From the NCBI GenBank assembly GCA_018114805.1, contig CP073042.1, forward strand, positions 5,687,501 through 5,751,500: a stretch of DNA of 64,000 bases, given 5' to 3'. The translations under genes were made by a program, and so were the position numbers. This DNA is from Candidatus Streptomyces philanthi. GTDB lineage: Bacteria; Actinomycetota; Actinomycetes; Streptomycetales; Streptomycetaceae. The notes beneath the pieces were generated by a model that was not told the DNA's origin, ran no database searches, and worked only from the letters and a program-made list of their open reading frames with translations. Positions 47,645 to 60,188 of this stretch are shown here, piece after piece; position 1 is the first letter of the stretch, and every line of letters begins with the position of its first letter.

Positions 47645-50408
47645 ATGGCTTTGATCGATCGGAGTACGGAACTCGACACGCTGGATAGCGCGATCGCGGG
47701 ATGCCTGTCCGGAAACTCCAGAATCGTGTTCGTCGAGGGGCCGGCCGGCTGCGGCAAGAGCGAGTTCATCGAGAGCATCGCCGAGCGGGCCGAGGGGCTG
47801 GGTGCGACGCTGCTGCGCGCGGTCGGCTCCCCCCGGGAGCGCTCGGTTCCCCTCGGCGCTCTGCGCCAACTCATCGCCAGCGCACCCGCCGAGACCCTGC
47901 CGCAGATGGCCCCCGCCGAACCGGCCAGCCTGGTCCGGGTCGAGGCCATGCAGGAGTTCTGCGCCGCGCTGCACCGACTCAGCGCCACCACTCCCGTCCT
48001 CGTCTGCGTGGACGACCTCCAACACGTCGACGACCCGACCCTCCAGTACCTCCTGTGCGCCGCGCGGCGCACCCGCTCCGCGCGGATTCTCCTCGTCCTC
48101 GCCGAATCCCTCCATGAGCACGCCAGCGACTCCGTCTTCAGTACCGAGTTGCTGCGCCTGCCGCACTTCGAGCGTGTCCGCCTGGAGCGGCTCGACCGCT
48201 CCGGCGTCGCCGAACTCGCCGCCATCTAGCAGGGATTGCCGCAGGACGAGGACTTCGGCGACGCCCTCTACGCGATCAGCGGCGGCAACCCGCTGCTGCT
48301 GCGCGCGCTGGTCGAGGAGTACCGGGCCTTCCCCGCCGAGCGCCGCGCCGCGCTGCCCAGCCCCGAGGCTGGCGGCCCGTTTACCCAGGCCGTCCTGACC
48401 TGCCTGCACCGGGGCGGTCGGGAGACCGTGCGGCTGGCCGAGGCGCTGGCCGTGCTGCGCGACGTGGGTTCGGTGGAGTGCGTCCGGCGACTGCTCGGCA
48501 TCAGCGCGGCGGCCGCGTCGCAGACCGTGCACGCGCTCAACGCCGCGGGCATCGCCGACGGCTGCGGCTTCCGGCACCCCTGCGTACCGGCCGCCATCGC
48601 GCACGCCATGGAGCCGGACGCGCGGGCCACGCTGCACCGGGACGCGGCGCGGCTGCTGCACAGCATCGGCGCCCCCAGCCCCGCCGTGGCCGGCCACCTG
48701 CTGGCGGCCGGGGAAGCGGACGAGCGCTGGGGGGTCGCGGCCCTGCGGGACGCCGCCGAACAGGCCCTGGCCGACGACGACGTGGCACAGGCCGTGGCCT
48801 GTCTGACCCTCGCCCACCGGGCGTGCGACGACGACCAGCGCACCAGCGCCATCAAGATCAGGCTCGCCGCGGTCACCTGGCGGCTCGACCCGTGCGCCGC
48901 CGACGAGCACACCGCCGAGCCGCTGGCCGCGTTGCGCGCCGGGCGGCTGGTCGAGTCCCACATGCCCGCGCTGGCCCGACTCCTGGTCACCCAGGGCCGG
49001 GTGGACGCGGCCGCCGAGGTCCTGGAACGGCTGGCGCAGGCGCGCGGTGACGGGAGTCCGCAGGCCTCGGAGGCGATCCGTGGAAACCTGCTGGGCGCGC
49101 AGTTCGGCCACCCGACCCCGGCCGGCTCGCGGGCCATGGTCGCGGTGTCCAGGGACGCCGACGGGGCGGGACGGTCACCCTCACCGACAGCGCGGCGAGC
49201 CGCCCCGCGGCCGGGCATGTGGGCCGTGCCCACCGCGGCCGAGGGCGAGCCGGCGGCGGCCGCCGCCGAGCGGTTCCTCCAGACCGCCGTGCTGACCGAC
49301 ACCACTATCGAACCCATCGGACAGGCCCTGCGCACCCTGATCCACGGCGACCGGCCCGACCGGGCGCTGCCCTGGTGCCAGTCCTTCGTCGAGGAGGCCG
49401 ACCGCCGGGGCGCCCCCGGCTGGAAGGCCGCCTTCGCTCAGGCGCAGGCCGTGGTCATGGTCAGGCAGGGCAACCTGCGGGTCGCCGAGGAGTACGCCAC
49501 GACGGCGCTGGACTGCCTGCCTGAGAAGAACGGCAGCGTCTTCGCCTGCGTCCCCCGCAGCGTTCTCATCTACACGGCCACCGCGCAGGGCCGGCACGGC
49601 GCCGCCGCCCGGCAGCTCAACCAACCCGGTGCCCGACGGCCTGTTCCGTACCGTGTACGCGCTGGGCTACCTGTGCTCCCGAGGCTTCTACCACCTGGCC
49701 ACCAACTGCTTCCACGCCGCGCTGAGCGACTTCCTCGAAGTCGGCCGGCTCGCCCGGCGGTGGGGCCTGGACCGGGCGGTCGTGGTGCCCTGGCGGACCG
49801 ACGCGGCCGAGGCGCTGATCCAACTCGGCTACCGGCAGCAGGCGGAGAAGCTGGTCACCGAGCAGCTCGCGATGGGTGACGCGCGCAACGCCCGGGTGCG
49901 GGGCGTCGCTCTGCGGGTGCGGGCGTCACTCGCCGAGGTGGGCCAGCGGCCCCGGCTGTTGGCCGAGTCCGTGGACGAACTCTGCAAGTACGGCGACCGG
50001 TTCGAGCTGTCCCGGGCACTGTCCGACCTGGGGCAGGCGTTCCAGGCCGTGGGCGAGCCCGCGCGGGCCAGCATGGTCACCCGCTGCGCCTGGCACCTGG
50101 CCAAGGAGTGCGGCATCGAGTCCGTGCGCGAGCGCCCGGTCCCGGGCCACCGCACCCGGTCGGTCCCTGCCCAGGAGGATCCGCTGTGGTCGGCGGACCC
50201 GGACGTGGACGCCAAGCTCAGCGACTCCGAGAAGCGGGTGGTGGTGCTCGCCGTGTACGGCTAAACTAACCGGGAGGTCGAGCTGAAGCTCTACGTCACC
50301 GTGAGCACGGTCGAGCAGCACCTGACCCGCGTCTACCGCAAGCTCAACATCACCCGCCGCCAGGAGCTGCCCATGAATCTCCAGCTCAGCATGGCCGAGA
50401 TCGCCTGA
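47645..50408 (+). pseudogene. LAL (large ATP-binding LuxR) regulator with two stops and a frameshift
   Basis: Read through, it is about 920 residues: an AAA-type domain with Walker A VEGPAGCGKSEF and Walker B LVCVDDLQHVDD, a helical repeat region (FLQTAVLTDTTIEPIGQALR, WCQSFVEEADRRGAPGWKAA, RVEAMQEFCAALHRL) and a C-terminal LuxR HTH (TNREVELKLYVTVSTVEQHL, RVYRKLNITRRQELP). TAG at 48227 follows VAELAAI (Gln likely), a shift lies near 49620 and TAA at 50262 stands at the start of the HTH (YG-stop-TNRE). LALs activate polyketide clusters. The protein as written cannot bind DNA. Confidence 0.85.
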
Positions 50409-50478
50409 CGCCGAGCGCCGACGGCCGGCGCGCGACGGAGACTGTCCGAGGACTCCCCGGCGCGGCCACGAGAAGTGG

Positions 50479-50510
50479 CGAGGGGCCGCCCCGTGTGGGG
50501 CGGCCCCTCG
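50479..50510. terminator. Bidirectional terminator hairpin
   Basis: Perfect 14-bp stem (arm CGAGGGGCCGCCCC) with a GTGT loop between the convergent LAL and dehydrogenase genes. Confidence 0.8.
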
Positions 50511-50565
50511 GCGCGCGGCGTGCCCGGCCGACCGCCCGCCGCGGTCGGCGAGCGGTCGGCGCGGG

Positions 50566-51426
50566 TCAGGAGTAGGTGTAGAAGCCCGAGCCGGTCTTGC
50601 GGCCGAGCCGGCCCGCGTCGACCATGCGCTGGAGCAGCGGGGGAGCAGCGTACAGCGCCTCCTTGTACTCCTCGTACATCGAGTCGGCCACCGAGGCGAC
50701 CGTGTCCAGGCCGATCAGGTCGCTGAGCTTGAGCGGGCCCATCGGGTGGGCGCAGCCCATCTCCATGCCGTCGTTGATGTCCTCGCGGCTGGCGATGCCC
50801 GACTCGAACATCCGGATCGCGGACAGCAGGTACGGGATGAGCAGCGCGTTGACCACGAAGCCCGAGCGGTCCTGGGCCCGGATGGCGTGCTTGCCGAGCA
50901 CGCCCTGCACGACGGCCTCGGCGCGCTTGATGGTCTCCTCGCCGGTGGTCAGCGCGGGGATGACCTCCACCAGTCGCTGCACCGGGGCCGGGTTGAAGAA
51001 GTGGATGCCGATGACCTGGTCGGGGCGCGAGGTGGCGACGGCCAGCTTGACCAGGGGGATGGAGGAGGTGTTGGAGGCGAGGATGGCGTCCGGGCCGGTG
51101 ACTACCTGGTCGAGTACCCGGAAGATTTCCGTCTTGACCTGCTCGTTCTCCACCACGGCCTCGATGACGAGGTCGCGGTCGGCGAACTCCCCGAGGTCGG
51201 TGGTGAAGCTGAGCCGGGCGACTGCCGTGTCCCGCTCGTCCGGCGTGAGCTTGCCGCGTTCGGCGGCCTTGCTCAGCGAGTTGGTCAGCCGCGTACGGCC
51301 CAACTCCAGGGCCTCGCCCGTGGTCTCGGCGACCATGACGTCCAGGCCGGAACGAGCACACACCTCCGCGATGCCCGCGCCCATCTGGCCGCAGCCCACC
51401 ACTCCGACGCGTTCGATGTCGGTCAC
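50566..51426 (-). CDS. 3-hydroxyacyl-CoA (3-hydroxybutyryl-CoA) dehydrogenase
   Basis: Intact 286-residue NAD-dependent dehydrogenase: Rossmann motif VGVVGCGQMGAGIAEVCARS, LVIEAVVENEQVKTEIF, LASNTSSIPLVKLA, catalytic His in IGIHFFNPAPVQRLVEVIPA and the C-terminal FVVNALLIPYLLSAIRMFE, GCAHPMGPLKLSDLIGLDT and GRKTGSGFYTY. Length and motifs fit the single-domain butyryl type that oxidises 3-hydroxybutyryl-CoA, supplying polyhydroxyalkanoate or butyrate/ethylmalonyl-CoA routes. ATG 51426. No partner genes are next to it. Confidence 0.93.
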   Translation of the reverse strand: MTDIERVGVVGCGQMGAGIAEVCARSGLDVMVAETTGEALELGRTRLTNSLSKAAERGKLTPDERDTAVARLSFTTDLGEFADRDLVIEAVVENEQVKTEIFRVLDQVVTGPDAILASNTSSIPLVKLAVATSRPDQVIGIHFFNPAPVQRLVEVIPALTTGEETIKRAEAVVQGVLGKHAIRAQDRSGFVVNALLIPYLLSAIRMFESGIASREDINDGMEMGCAHPMGPLKLSDLIGLDTVASVADSMYEEYKEALYAAPPLLQRMVDAGRLGRKTGSGFYTYS

Positions 51427-51608
51427 ATCGTGCCTTTCGCTGATCTTCTTCGGCCGGCGGCGGACATCCGCCCCTGGCTTGTGGCACGGAGGGCTTCGCT
51501 GACCGCCTAGGCCCTGACGTTACTCCGCGCCCACCTGTGCACGGGGGGCCGGGGCGGGCATGCTGACCACAGAGTGATGTGACGCACGCGACAGTGAGGG
51601 GATGGCAG

Positions 51609-52919
51609 ATGGGGCGCTTGGGGAAGATGGGCCGCCGCGGCTTCGCCGTCGGGGCCACGGGTGCGGTGTCCGGGCTGCTGACCGGCGGCCCCGCGCTGGC
51701 CGTCCGCCACGGCGCGGGCGACGGCGGTACGTGCGGTGCCCGGGGGCCGGGGGCGGCCGCCGCCGAGCCCGCGGCGCGCGGCGGAGGTCGGCGCCGGGAG
51801 CTGCGCGCGACGTGGCTGGCCACGGTGGTCAACCGGGACTGGCCGTCCAAGCCCGGGCTGCCCGTGCGGCAGCAGCGGGCCGAGCTGACCGACCTGCTCG
51901 ACGCCGCCGTGGGGCGGCGGCTGAACGCGGTGATCTTCCAGGTCAGGCCCTCCGCCGACGCGCTGTGGCCCTCGCCGTACGAGCCGTGGAGCGCGTACCT
52001 GACCGGCACCCAGGGCCGGGACCCGGGCTGGGACCCGCTGGGGTTCGCGGTGCGCGAGGCGCACCGCCGCGGCCTCGAACTGCACGCGTGGTTCAACCCG
52101 TACCGCGTCGCCAACCACACGGACCCGGGCCGACTGGTCGCCACGCACCCGGCGCGGGTGCACCCGGAGTGGGTGGTTCCGTACGGCGGGAAGCTCTACT
52201 ACGACCCGGGCCTGCCCGAGGTGCGGCGCTTCGTGCAGGACGCGATGTTCGACGCGGTGGCCCGCTACGACGTGGACGGGGTGCACTGGGACGACTACTT
52301 CTACCCGTACCCGGTGGCCGGTCAGGTCTTCGACGACGACGCGGCCTACGCGGGGCACGGGGGCGGCTTCCCGGACCGGGCCGCGTGGCGCCGGAACAAC
52401 ATCGACCTGCTGGTGCGCGAGACGTCCGAGCGGGTGCGCGGCCTGCGTCGCCGGGTGCGCTTCGGGGTGAGCCCGTTCGCCGTCTGGCGCAACAAGGCCA
52501 CCGACCCGCTGGGCTCGGACACCCGGGCCGGCGTGCAGACCTACGACGACCTGTACGCCGACACCCGGCGCTGGGTCGTGGAGGGCTGGCTCGACTACAT
52601 CGTCCCGCAGGTCTACTGGCACATCGGCTTCGCCGCCGCCGACTACGCGACGCTGGTGCCCTGGTGGGCGCGCGCGGTGCGCGGCACGGGAGTGCGGCTG
52701 TACGTGGGCGAGGCCCTGTACAAGGCGGGCGACCCGGCCCAGCCCGCGCCCCGGCAGGACGTGGCCGAACTCTCCCGGCACCTGACCCTCGCGCGCCAGC
52801 ACCCGCAGGTGGCGGGGCACGCCTTCTTCTCAGCGAAGGAGGTGGCGGGCGACCCGTCCGGCGCCATGGCCCGGGTGGTCGCCGACCACTACCGGAGCCG
52901 GGTGCGGCCTCCGCACTGA
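51609..52919 (+). CDS. UPF0748/DUF187 glycosyl-hydrolase-like secreted protein
   Basis: A 436-residue protein with a Tat-like signal (GKMGRRGFAVGATGAVSGLL, ending GGPALA) and a (beta/alpha)8-type domain: LRATWLATVVNRDWPSKPGL, NAVIFQVRPSADALWPS, GLELHAWFNPYR, DGVHWDDYFYPYP, FGVSPFAVWRNKATDPLGSD, WLDYIVPQVYWHIGFAAADY. The family (FenI/YngK-like, UPF0748) acts outside the cell and is linked to cell-wall sugars. ATG 51609 is preceded by GAGGGG; upstream in-frame ATG is less likely. Confidence 0.85.
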   Translation: MGRLGKMGRRGFAVGATGAVSGLLTGGPALAVRHGAGDGGTCGARGPGAAAAEPAARGGGRRRELRATWLATVVNRDWPSKPGLPVRQQRAELTDLLDAAVGRRLNAVIFQVRPSADALWPSPYEPWSAYLTGTQGRDPGWDPLGFAVREAHRRGLELHAWFNPYRVANHTDPGRLVATHPARVHPEWVVPYGGKLYYDPGLPEVRRFVQDAMFDAVARYDVDGVHWDDYFYPYPVAGQVFDDDAAYAGHGGGFPDRAAWRRNNIDLLVRETSERVRGLRRRVRFGVSPFAVWRNKATDPLGSDTRAGVQTYDDLYADTRRWVVEGWLDYIVPQVYWHIGFAAADYATLVPWWARAVRGTGVRLYVGEALYKAGDPAQPAPRQDVAELSRHLTLARQHPQVAGHAFFSAKEVAGDPSGAMARVVADHYRSRVRPPH

Positions 52920-52986
52920 GCTGGGCGCCCGCCGCCGACCGCGCCGGGTCCGGGCGCGCGGGCCCGGCGCGCGCCGGCGGCCCGGC

Positions 52987-53167
52987 CTAGGCGTGGGGGT
53001 CGCTCTCGTGCCGCACGATGGTGTCGGGGCCGGGTGACATCAGGGTTTCGTGGCCGTCCTCGAACCGCACGCGGAATGGGGCGTGCCGCCCGGGCCGAGT
53101 ACTTCGACGACTTCCGCGACGCGGTCGTGCTGTCCCACGATCCTGCCGTGGACCAACAACCGGTCAC

Positions 53168-53183
<16 letters not shown>
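52987..53183 (-). pseudogene. DUF1918 small protein, frameshifted
   Basis: The first half is typical DUF1918 (MQASVGDRLLVHGRIVGQHD, RVAEVVEVLGPGG). Near 53093 one base is missing in a C run (CGCCCCATTCC) and the second half reads in another frame (FRVRFEDGHETLMSPGPDTI, then VRHESDPHA and TAG at 52987). Correcting it restores a normal protein of about 65 residues with the SH3-like fold of this family. Function unknown. Confidence 0.8.
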
Positions 53184-53825
<642 letters not shown>

Positions 53826-53975
53826 CGACGCCGCGCCGGTGGGCTCGGTGGCCGCCTCCAGGCTCGGATCGGGGTACGGCGTGACGGCCGGGCGCGGGGC
53901 GCGTCAGCGGTGGCGGCCGGGGCGGTGAGCCCGGTGTCCGGGCCGCCACCGGTGCCGGTGACGCCGGGCGTGGCT

Positions 53976-55361
53976 ATGGGTACTGACTGCTATCGCATCG
54001 GTACGGGTAGCGCTATCTTTCTGAATCGCTACTCTCCCGGTGAGAAGCTGCCGTCCAGTCGGGCCCTCATCGAACAGCACCGGGTCAGTCCGGTGACCGT
54101 CTCGCGCGCTGGCCCTGCTGGCCGCTGAGGGGCTGGTGGTGACGCGACCCGGGGCCGGCGCGTTCCGGGCCGGACCGGCCGACCGGGGCCGCGGCCAGCC
54201 GCGCGCCGGGGACACCTCCTGGCAGGAGGTCGCGCTCAGCGCGGAGGCCGCGGCCGACGCCGTGCCGCGCTCGCTAGACGCCTCGGGCATCCTCGCGATG
54301 CTGGCCGCCCCGCCCACCGACGTAATCGAACTCAGCGGCGGCTACCTGCACTCCTCGCTGCAACCGGAACGCGCCCTGGCGGCGGCGCTCGCCCGGGCGT
54401 CTGGGACCGGCCGCCGATCGACGGGCTGCCCAAGCTGCGCGCCTGGTTCGCCCGCGAGATCAGCGGGCCCACCGGCGGCGTCACGGCGGCCGACGTGTTG
54501 ATCACCTCCGGCGGCCAGAGTTCCCTGACCACCGCGCTGCGCGCGCTCGCGCCGCCCGGGGCGCCGGTGCTGGTCGAGCCGCCCACCTACCCGGGCCTGC
54601 TGGCCGTCGCCCGCGCCTCCGGGGTCCGCCCGGTGCCGGTCCCGGTCGACGCCCACGGGGTACGCACCGACCTGCTCGCCGACGCGTTCCGGGCCAGCGG
54701 CGCGCGGGTCTTCGCCTGTCAGCCCCTGATGCAGAACCCGACCGGCACCGTGCTCAGCGAGGAGCGGCGGGCCGAGGTGATCCGGGTCGCGCGGGCGGCC
54801 GGGGCGTTCGTGGTCGAGGACGACTTCGCCCGTCGGCTGGCCCACGAGGACGCCCCGGCGCTGCCGCCCACGCTGGCCGCGGACGACCCGGACGGCACCG
54901 TCGTGCACGCCTGCTCGCTCACCAAGGCCACCTCGCCCAGCCTGCGGGTCGGCGCGCTGGCGGCCCGGGGTCCGGTGCGCGACCGGCTGCGCGCCATCCA
55001 GGTCGTCGACAGCTTCTTCGTGCCCTGGCCGCTCCAGGAGGCGACGCTCGAACTCGTCGGCTCGCCCGCCTGGCCGCGCTACCTGCGCGCGGTCGCCGCC
55101 GAGCTGCGCCGCCGCCGGGAGGCCTTGGTCGCCGCGCTCGCCGCGGAGCTGCCCGGACTGCCGCCCGCCCGCGTCCCGCCCGGCGGCTTCCACCTGTGGT
55201 TGTCCCTGCCGCCGGGCACCGACGAGGCGGCCGTGGTGCGGGCCGCCCTGCACGCCGGGGTGGCCGTGGCCCCCGGCCGGCCCTCCTACGCGGCCGAGCC
55301 GCCCGGGCCCAGGCTGCGGCTGTCCTTCGCGGGCGTGGCGAGCCTGGCCGAACTGGCCTAG
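53976..55361 (+). pseudogene. MocR-type GntR/aminotransferase regulator, two frameshifts
   Basis: GntR winged helix (YSPGEKLPSSRALIEQHRVS, PVTVSRA) shifts near 54108 to LALLAAEGLVVTRPGAGAFR, then near 54397 to WDRPPIDGLPKLRAWFAREI and the aminotransferase domain (LITSGGQSSLTTALRALAPP, LMQNPTGTVL, VVEDDFARRL). The PLP lysine is in HACSLTKATSPSLRVGALAA. Divergent from the broken DMT gene, likely its target. The start ATG 53976 is tentative. Confidence 0.8.
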
Positions 55362-55401
55362 GGCGTAAGGCGGTTGCGGATCGCGCTGGAGGGCGGGTAG
55401 T

Positions 55402-55439
55402 CGTCGCGCGCGGGGGCCCGCGGGCTCCCGCGCGCGACG
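55402..55439. terminator. Bidirectional terminator hairpin
   Basis: Perfect 13-bp stem (arm CGTCGCGCGCGGG) with a 12-base loop between the MocR pseudogene and the convergent small lipoprotein gene. Confidence 0.75.
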
Positions 55440-55444
55440 GGAGG

Positions 55445-55597
55445 CTAGCGGCAGACCAGCTCGTTGCCCTCGGGGTCGGTGGTGGTGGCGCCCGGTTCGT
55501 GGCAGGCGTTGCCCTCGTCCGAGGTGGGTTCCTCGCAGGCGGACGTCGCGACGATCAGCAGGATGGTCAGACAGGCGACCATGACGCGTAGCAGCAC
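55445..55597 (-). CDS. Small secreted lipoprotein
   Basis: A 50-residue protein: a membrane-spanning signal (MLLRVMVACLTILLIVATS), the lipobox Cys in ATSAC, and a short acidic mature part (EEPTSDEGNACHEPGATTTD, then PEGNELVCR) with two more Cys that could form a disulfide. GTG 55597 lies exactly seven bases after TACCGT (55604-55609, minus strand), indicating a leaderless message; ATG 55582 is an alternative start. Function unknown. Confidence 0.65.
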   Translation of the reverse strand: MLLRVMVACLTILLIVATSACEEPTSDEGNACHEPGATTTDPEGNELVCR

Positions 55598-55673
55598 GGC
55601 GCGACGGTAGGACGGTTCGCTCGGGAGGGGTCTCGCCGCGGCCGACTCGCGCCGGGCGGGACCGGTGCTGTGC

Positions 55674-56459
55674 TCACACGACGGCCGGGGCGGCGAGGAA
55701 GGAGCTGACCACGGCGTGGAACGCCGCCGGGTCGTCCACCCACTGCCAGTGGCCGCAACCGGGAAGCAGGGCGAGGCGTGCCGTGGGGCAGCAGGCGGCG
55801 AGCAGTCGCGCCGGGGCGGTGCCGGCGATCTCGTCCCGGCTGCCGGCTACGGCCAGCAGGGGAGCCCGCAGCGCGGCCAGTCGCGCCACCCGCGTCGGCT
55901 TGTCGAACCGGGACCTCAGCCACGGCGGCGGCGTCCGGTAGCCCGCGCCGGCGGCGTGGTGGGCCCGGGCGGCGGCCGACCAGGTGCCGTACGCCCCGGG
56001 CGCGGCGCCGGCCGCCCCGGTGTCGGGCCGCTGGCCCAACTCCGCGCGCAGGGAGCTCAGTTCGGTCTCGTCCGGCTCTCTAGCCAACCGGCCGGCGGGG
56101 GTCACGAGCACGAGCCGGCCCGTCCGCGCCGGATGTCGGAGCGCGAACTCCTGGGCGATCAGCGTCCCCGCCGAGTGCGCGACCACGTCCACCCGGTCCA
56201 GGCCGAGCGCGTCCGCGAGCGCCAGCACGTCGCGGGCCTGCGCCGCGAAGCCGCAGTGGGCCCCGTCGGGCGGGATCGCGGAGCGCCCGCCGGCGCGGCC
56301 GTCGAGCCGCAGCAGGGTCCGCCCCCGCGCCAGGCCGCCCAGGTCGCCGAGGCCGCGCCCGTCCCCGCCCGCGCCGCCGGGCAGGCACACCAGGGGCGGC
56401 CCGGCGCCGAGGACGGAGTAGTGCAGGGTGACCCCGTCGTACGAGGCGAAGTTCGGCAT
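55674..56459 (-). CDS. Alpha/beta hydrolase
   Basis: Intact 261-residue alpha/beta-hydrolase: oxyanion segment LVCLPGGAGGDGRGLG, nucleophile elbow VVAHSAGTLIAQEF, acid in AVAGSRDEIAG and His in LLPGCGHWQWVDDPAAF. Starts MPNFASYDGVTLHYSVLGAG at ATG 56459. The usual GRGTGRS motif reads DGRAGGRS. Substrate unknown; not in an operon, since the lipoprotein gene downstream seems to have its own promoter. Confidence 0.85.
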   Translation of the reverse strand: MPNFASYDGVTLHYSVLGAGPPLVCLPGGAGGDGRGLGDLGGLARGRTLLRLDGRAGGRSAIPPDGAHCGFAAQARDVLALADALGLDRVDVVAHSAGTLIAQEFALRHPARTGRLVLVTPAGRLAREPDETELSSLRAELGQRPDTGAAGAAPGAYGTWSAAARAHHAAGAGYRTPPPWLRSRFDKPTRVARLAALRAPLLAVAGSRDEIAGTAPARLLAACCPTARLALLPGCGHWQWVDDPAAFHAVVSSFLAAPAVV

Positions 56460-56665
56460 GTGCCAGAGTCTCGCGGCGCGGAGCCGGCCACGGGGCGCGC
56501 TTCGCCGTCGGTGAACCCGGGCACGGCCGGGCCGGAACGCCGCCACCTTCGAACGCGGCCGCCCCGGCCGGGCGCGAGGCCGGCCGGGGCGGGATGGGCG
56601 AGTGCGGCGCGCGCCAGCGTACCGCGGGCGGGAGCGGGGCGTAAGAGCGGGGGCCCTGCCGCCGC

Positions 56666-56710
56666 GCGGGCCCGGGGCGCATGACCGACGTCGGCCGCGC
56701 CCGGGCCCGC
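56666..56710 (-). terminator. Terminator-like hairpin after idh
   Basis: GCGGGCCCGGG (56666-56676) and its complement (56700-56710) form a perfect 11-bp stem just after the idh stop codon at 56719 on the minus strand. Confidence 0.65.
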
Positions 56711-56718
56711 CACAGGTG

Positions 56719-58938
<2,220 letters not shown>

Positions 58939-59111
58939 CGGGTGCTCCGCTCCACGTCTGCAACATTGCTCGACATCAAGATATCTCGTGATCGACCCTC
59001 CCTCGACAGGACCCCGCCCCGCCGCGCACCGGCGATCGCGGATTGACCGGTTCCGCCCCGACCCGCGCCGCCGCCCCGCCCGCCGCCGGCCGTCGCGGGC
59101 CACCGTCGGGC

Positions 59112-59750
59112 TCAGTGGCTGACGGCCAGGCGCAGCCCGAGGGAGGTGATGACGGTGCCCGTGACGCGGTCCAGGAGTCGCTGCGCCCGCTGGGTACGCA
59201 ACCACTGGTGCAGCAGCCGGGCGCAGCCGATCAGGACGAGGGACCACAGCAGACCCAGCACGATGTGCACCAGGGTGAGCAGCAGCCCCATCGGCAACTG
59301 CTGGGTACCCGCCGGGATGAACTGGGGCAGCACCGCCACGTAGAACGCGCCCACCTTCGGGTTGAGCAGATTGGTGAGCGCCCCCTGCCGCACCCCGCCG
59401 AGCGGCGAGTCCACGCTCTCCGGCGCCGCCGCGTCGAGCACCCGCGACCCGTGGCCGGTGCGGAAGGTGTCACGGATCATCCGCAGGCCGAGCCAGACCA
59501 GGTAGGCGGCGCCGGCCCAGCGCAGGCACTCGTAGGCGAGGTGCGAGGCGGTCAGCAGCGCGGTCACGCCGAGGGAGGTGAAGGCGCCCCACACCAGGAT
59601 CCCGCCCTGTATGCCGAGGACGACGCCCCAGGCCCGGTGGGCGTGGCCGAGCATCGAGGTGCGCAGGATCAGCGCGGTGTCGAGACCGGGAGTCAGCGTC
59701 AACAGCCCCACGACCAAGGCGAAGGACCAGACTGCGGTACTTATGGCCAT
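59112..59750 (-). CDS. LysE/RhtB family amino-acid exporter
   Basis: A 212-residue membrane protein with six hydrophobic segments and LysE motifs: LTLTPGLDTALILRTSMLGH near the N-terminus, WAGAAYLVWLGLRMIRDTFR and GALTNLLNPKVGAFYVAVLP. It likely exports amino acids or a derivative; substrate unknown. ATG 59750 (MAISTAVWSFALVVGLL) is preferred to an upstream ATG. Confidence 0.88.
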   Translation of the reverse strand: MAISTAVWSFALVVGLLTLTPGLDTALILRTSMLGHAHRAWGVVLGIQGGILVWGAFTSLGVTALLTASHLAYECLRWAGAAYLVWLGLRMIRDTFRTGHGSRVLDAAAPESVDSPLGGVRQGALTNLLNPKVGAFYVAVLPQFIPAGTQQLPMGLLLTLVHIVLGLLWSLVLIGCARLLHQWLRTQRAQRLLDRVTGTVITSLGLRLAVSH

Positions 59751-59935
59751 GGAACGGCAGCCTAGCCACCGCACCGGCGGCGCACGCCCGGGGAGCGCGG
59801 CACGGCGCTCACGGTACGGGCTCGCGTACGGGGGAGGCTGCCGGGGCCGCCGTGCGTGCTGGGCCCTGCGGGAGCGGGCACGGGCCGCCGTTTCGCCGCC
59901 GCCCCGACCGGCGCCTGGCCCGCGTCAGGCGGCGG

Positions 59936-60106
59936 TCAGGCGGCGGGGGCCGGGCCGCCCGGCCGGAACGGCTCGACACCGACGATGTGCCGCACCTTGG
60001 TCGGTCGCACGATCACCGCGACCCGCCGCTCTCCCGGCATGATCCACTCGAAGCGCTCGCTGCCCGGGTACTTGCGGGCCAGCCGGTCCAACCGTGATCG
60101 CCGGAG
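59936..60106 (-). pseudogene. PPOX/F420-dependent enzyme, C-terminal fragment
   Basis: Only the last 50 or so residues of a pyridoxamine-oxidase-like F420 protein are seen (LDRLARKYPGSERFEWIMPG, RVAVIVRPTKVRHIVGVEPF). The upstream part is absent and the frame runs into unrelated sequence. A gene remnant. Confidence 0.55.
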
Positions 60107-60188
60107 TCGGCGGGGGAACCGCGCGTTCCGGCCGGCGTGCCCCGGCGCGGCGGGAGGCGCCGGCGCGGCGCGCTCCGCATGGCGGCCC

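Noticed and set aside
16830..50264. Genome-wide recoding of TAG as an amino acid
   Set aside because: TAA and TGA also interrupt genes, and TAG is used as a normal stop in this window (for example gcvP and manB-region neighbours), so recoding is not needed.
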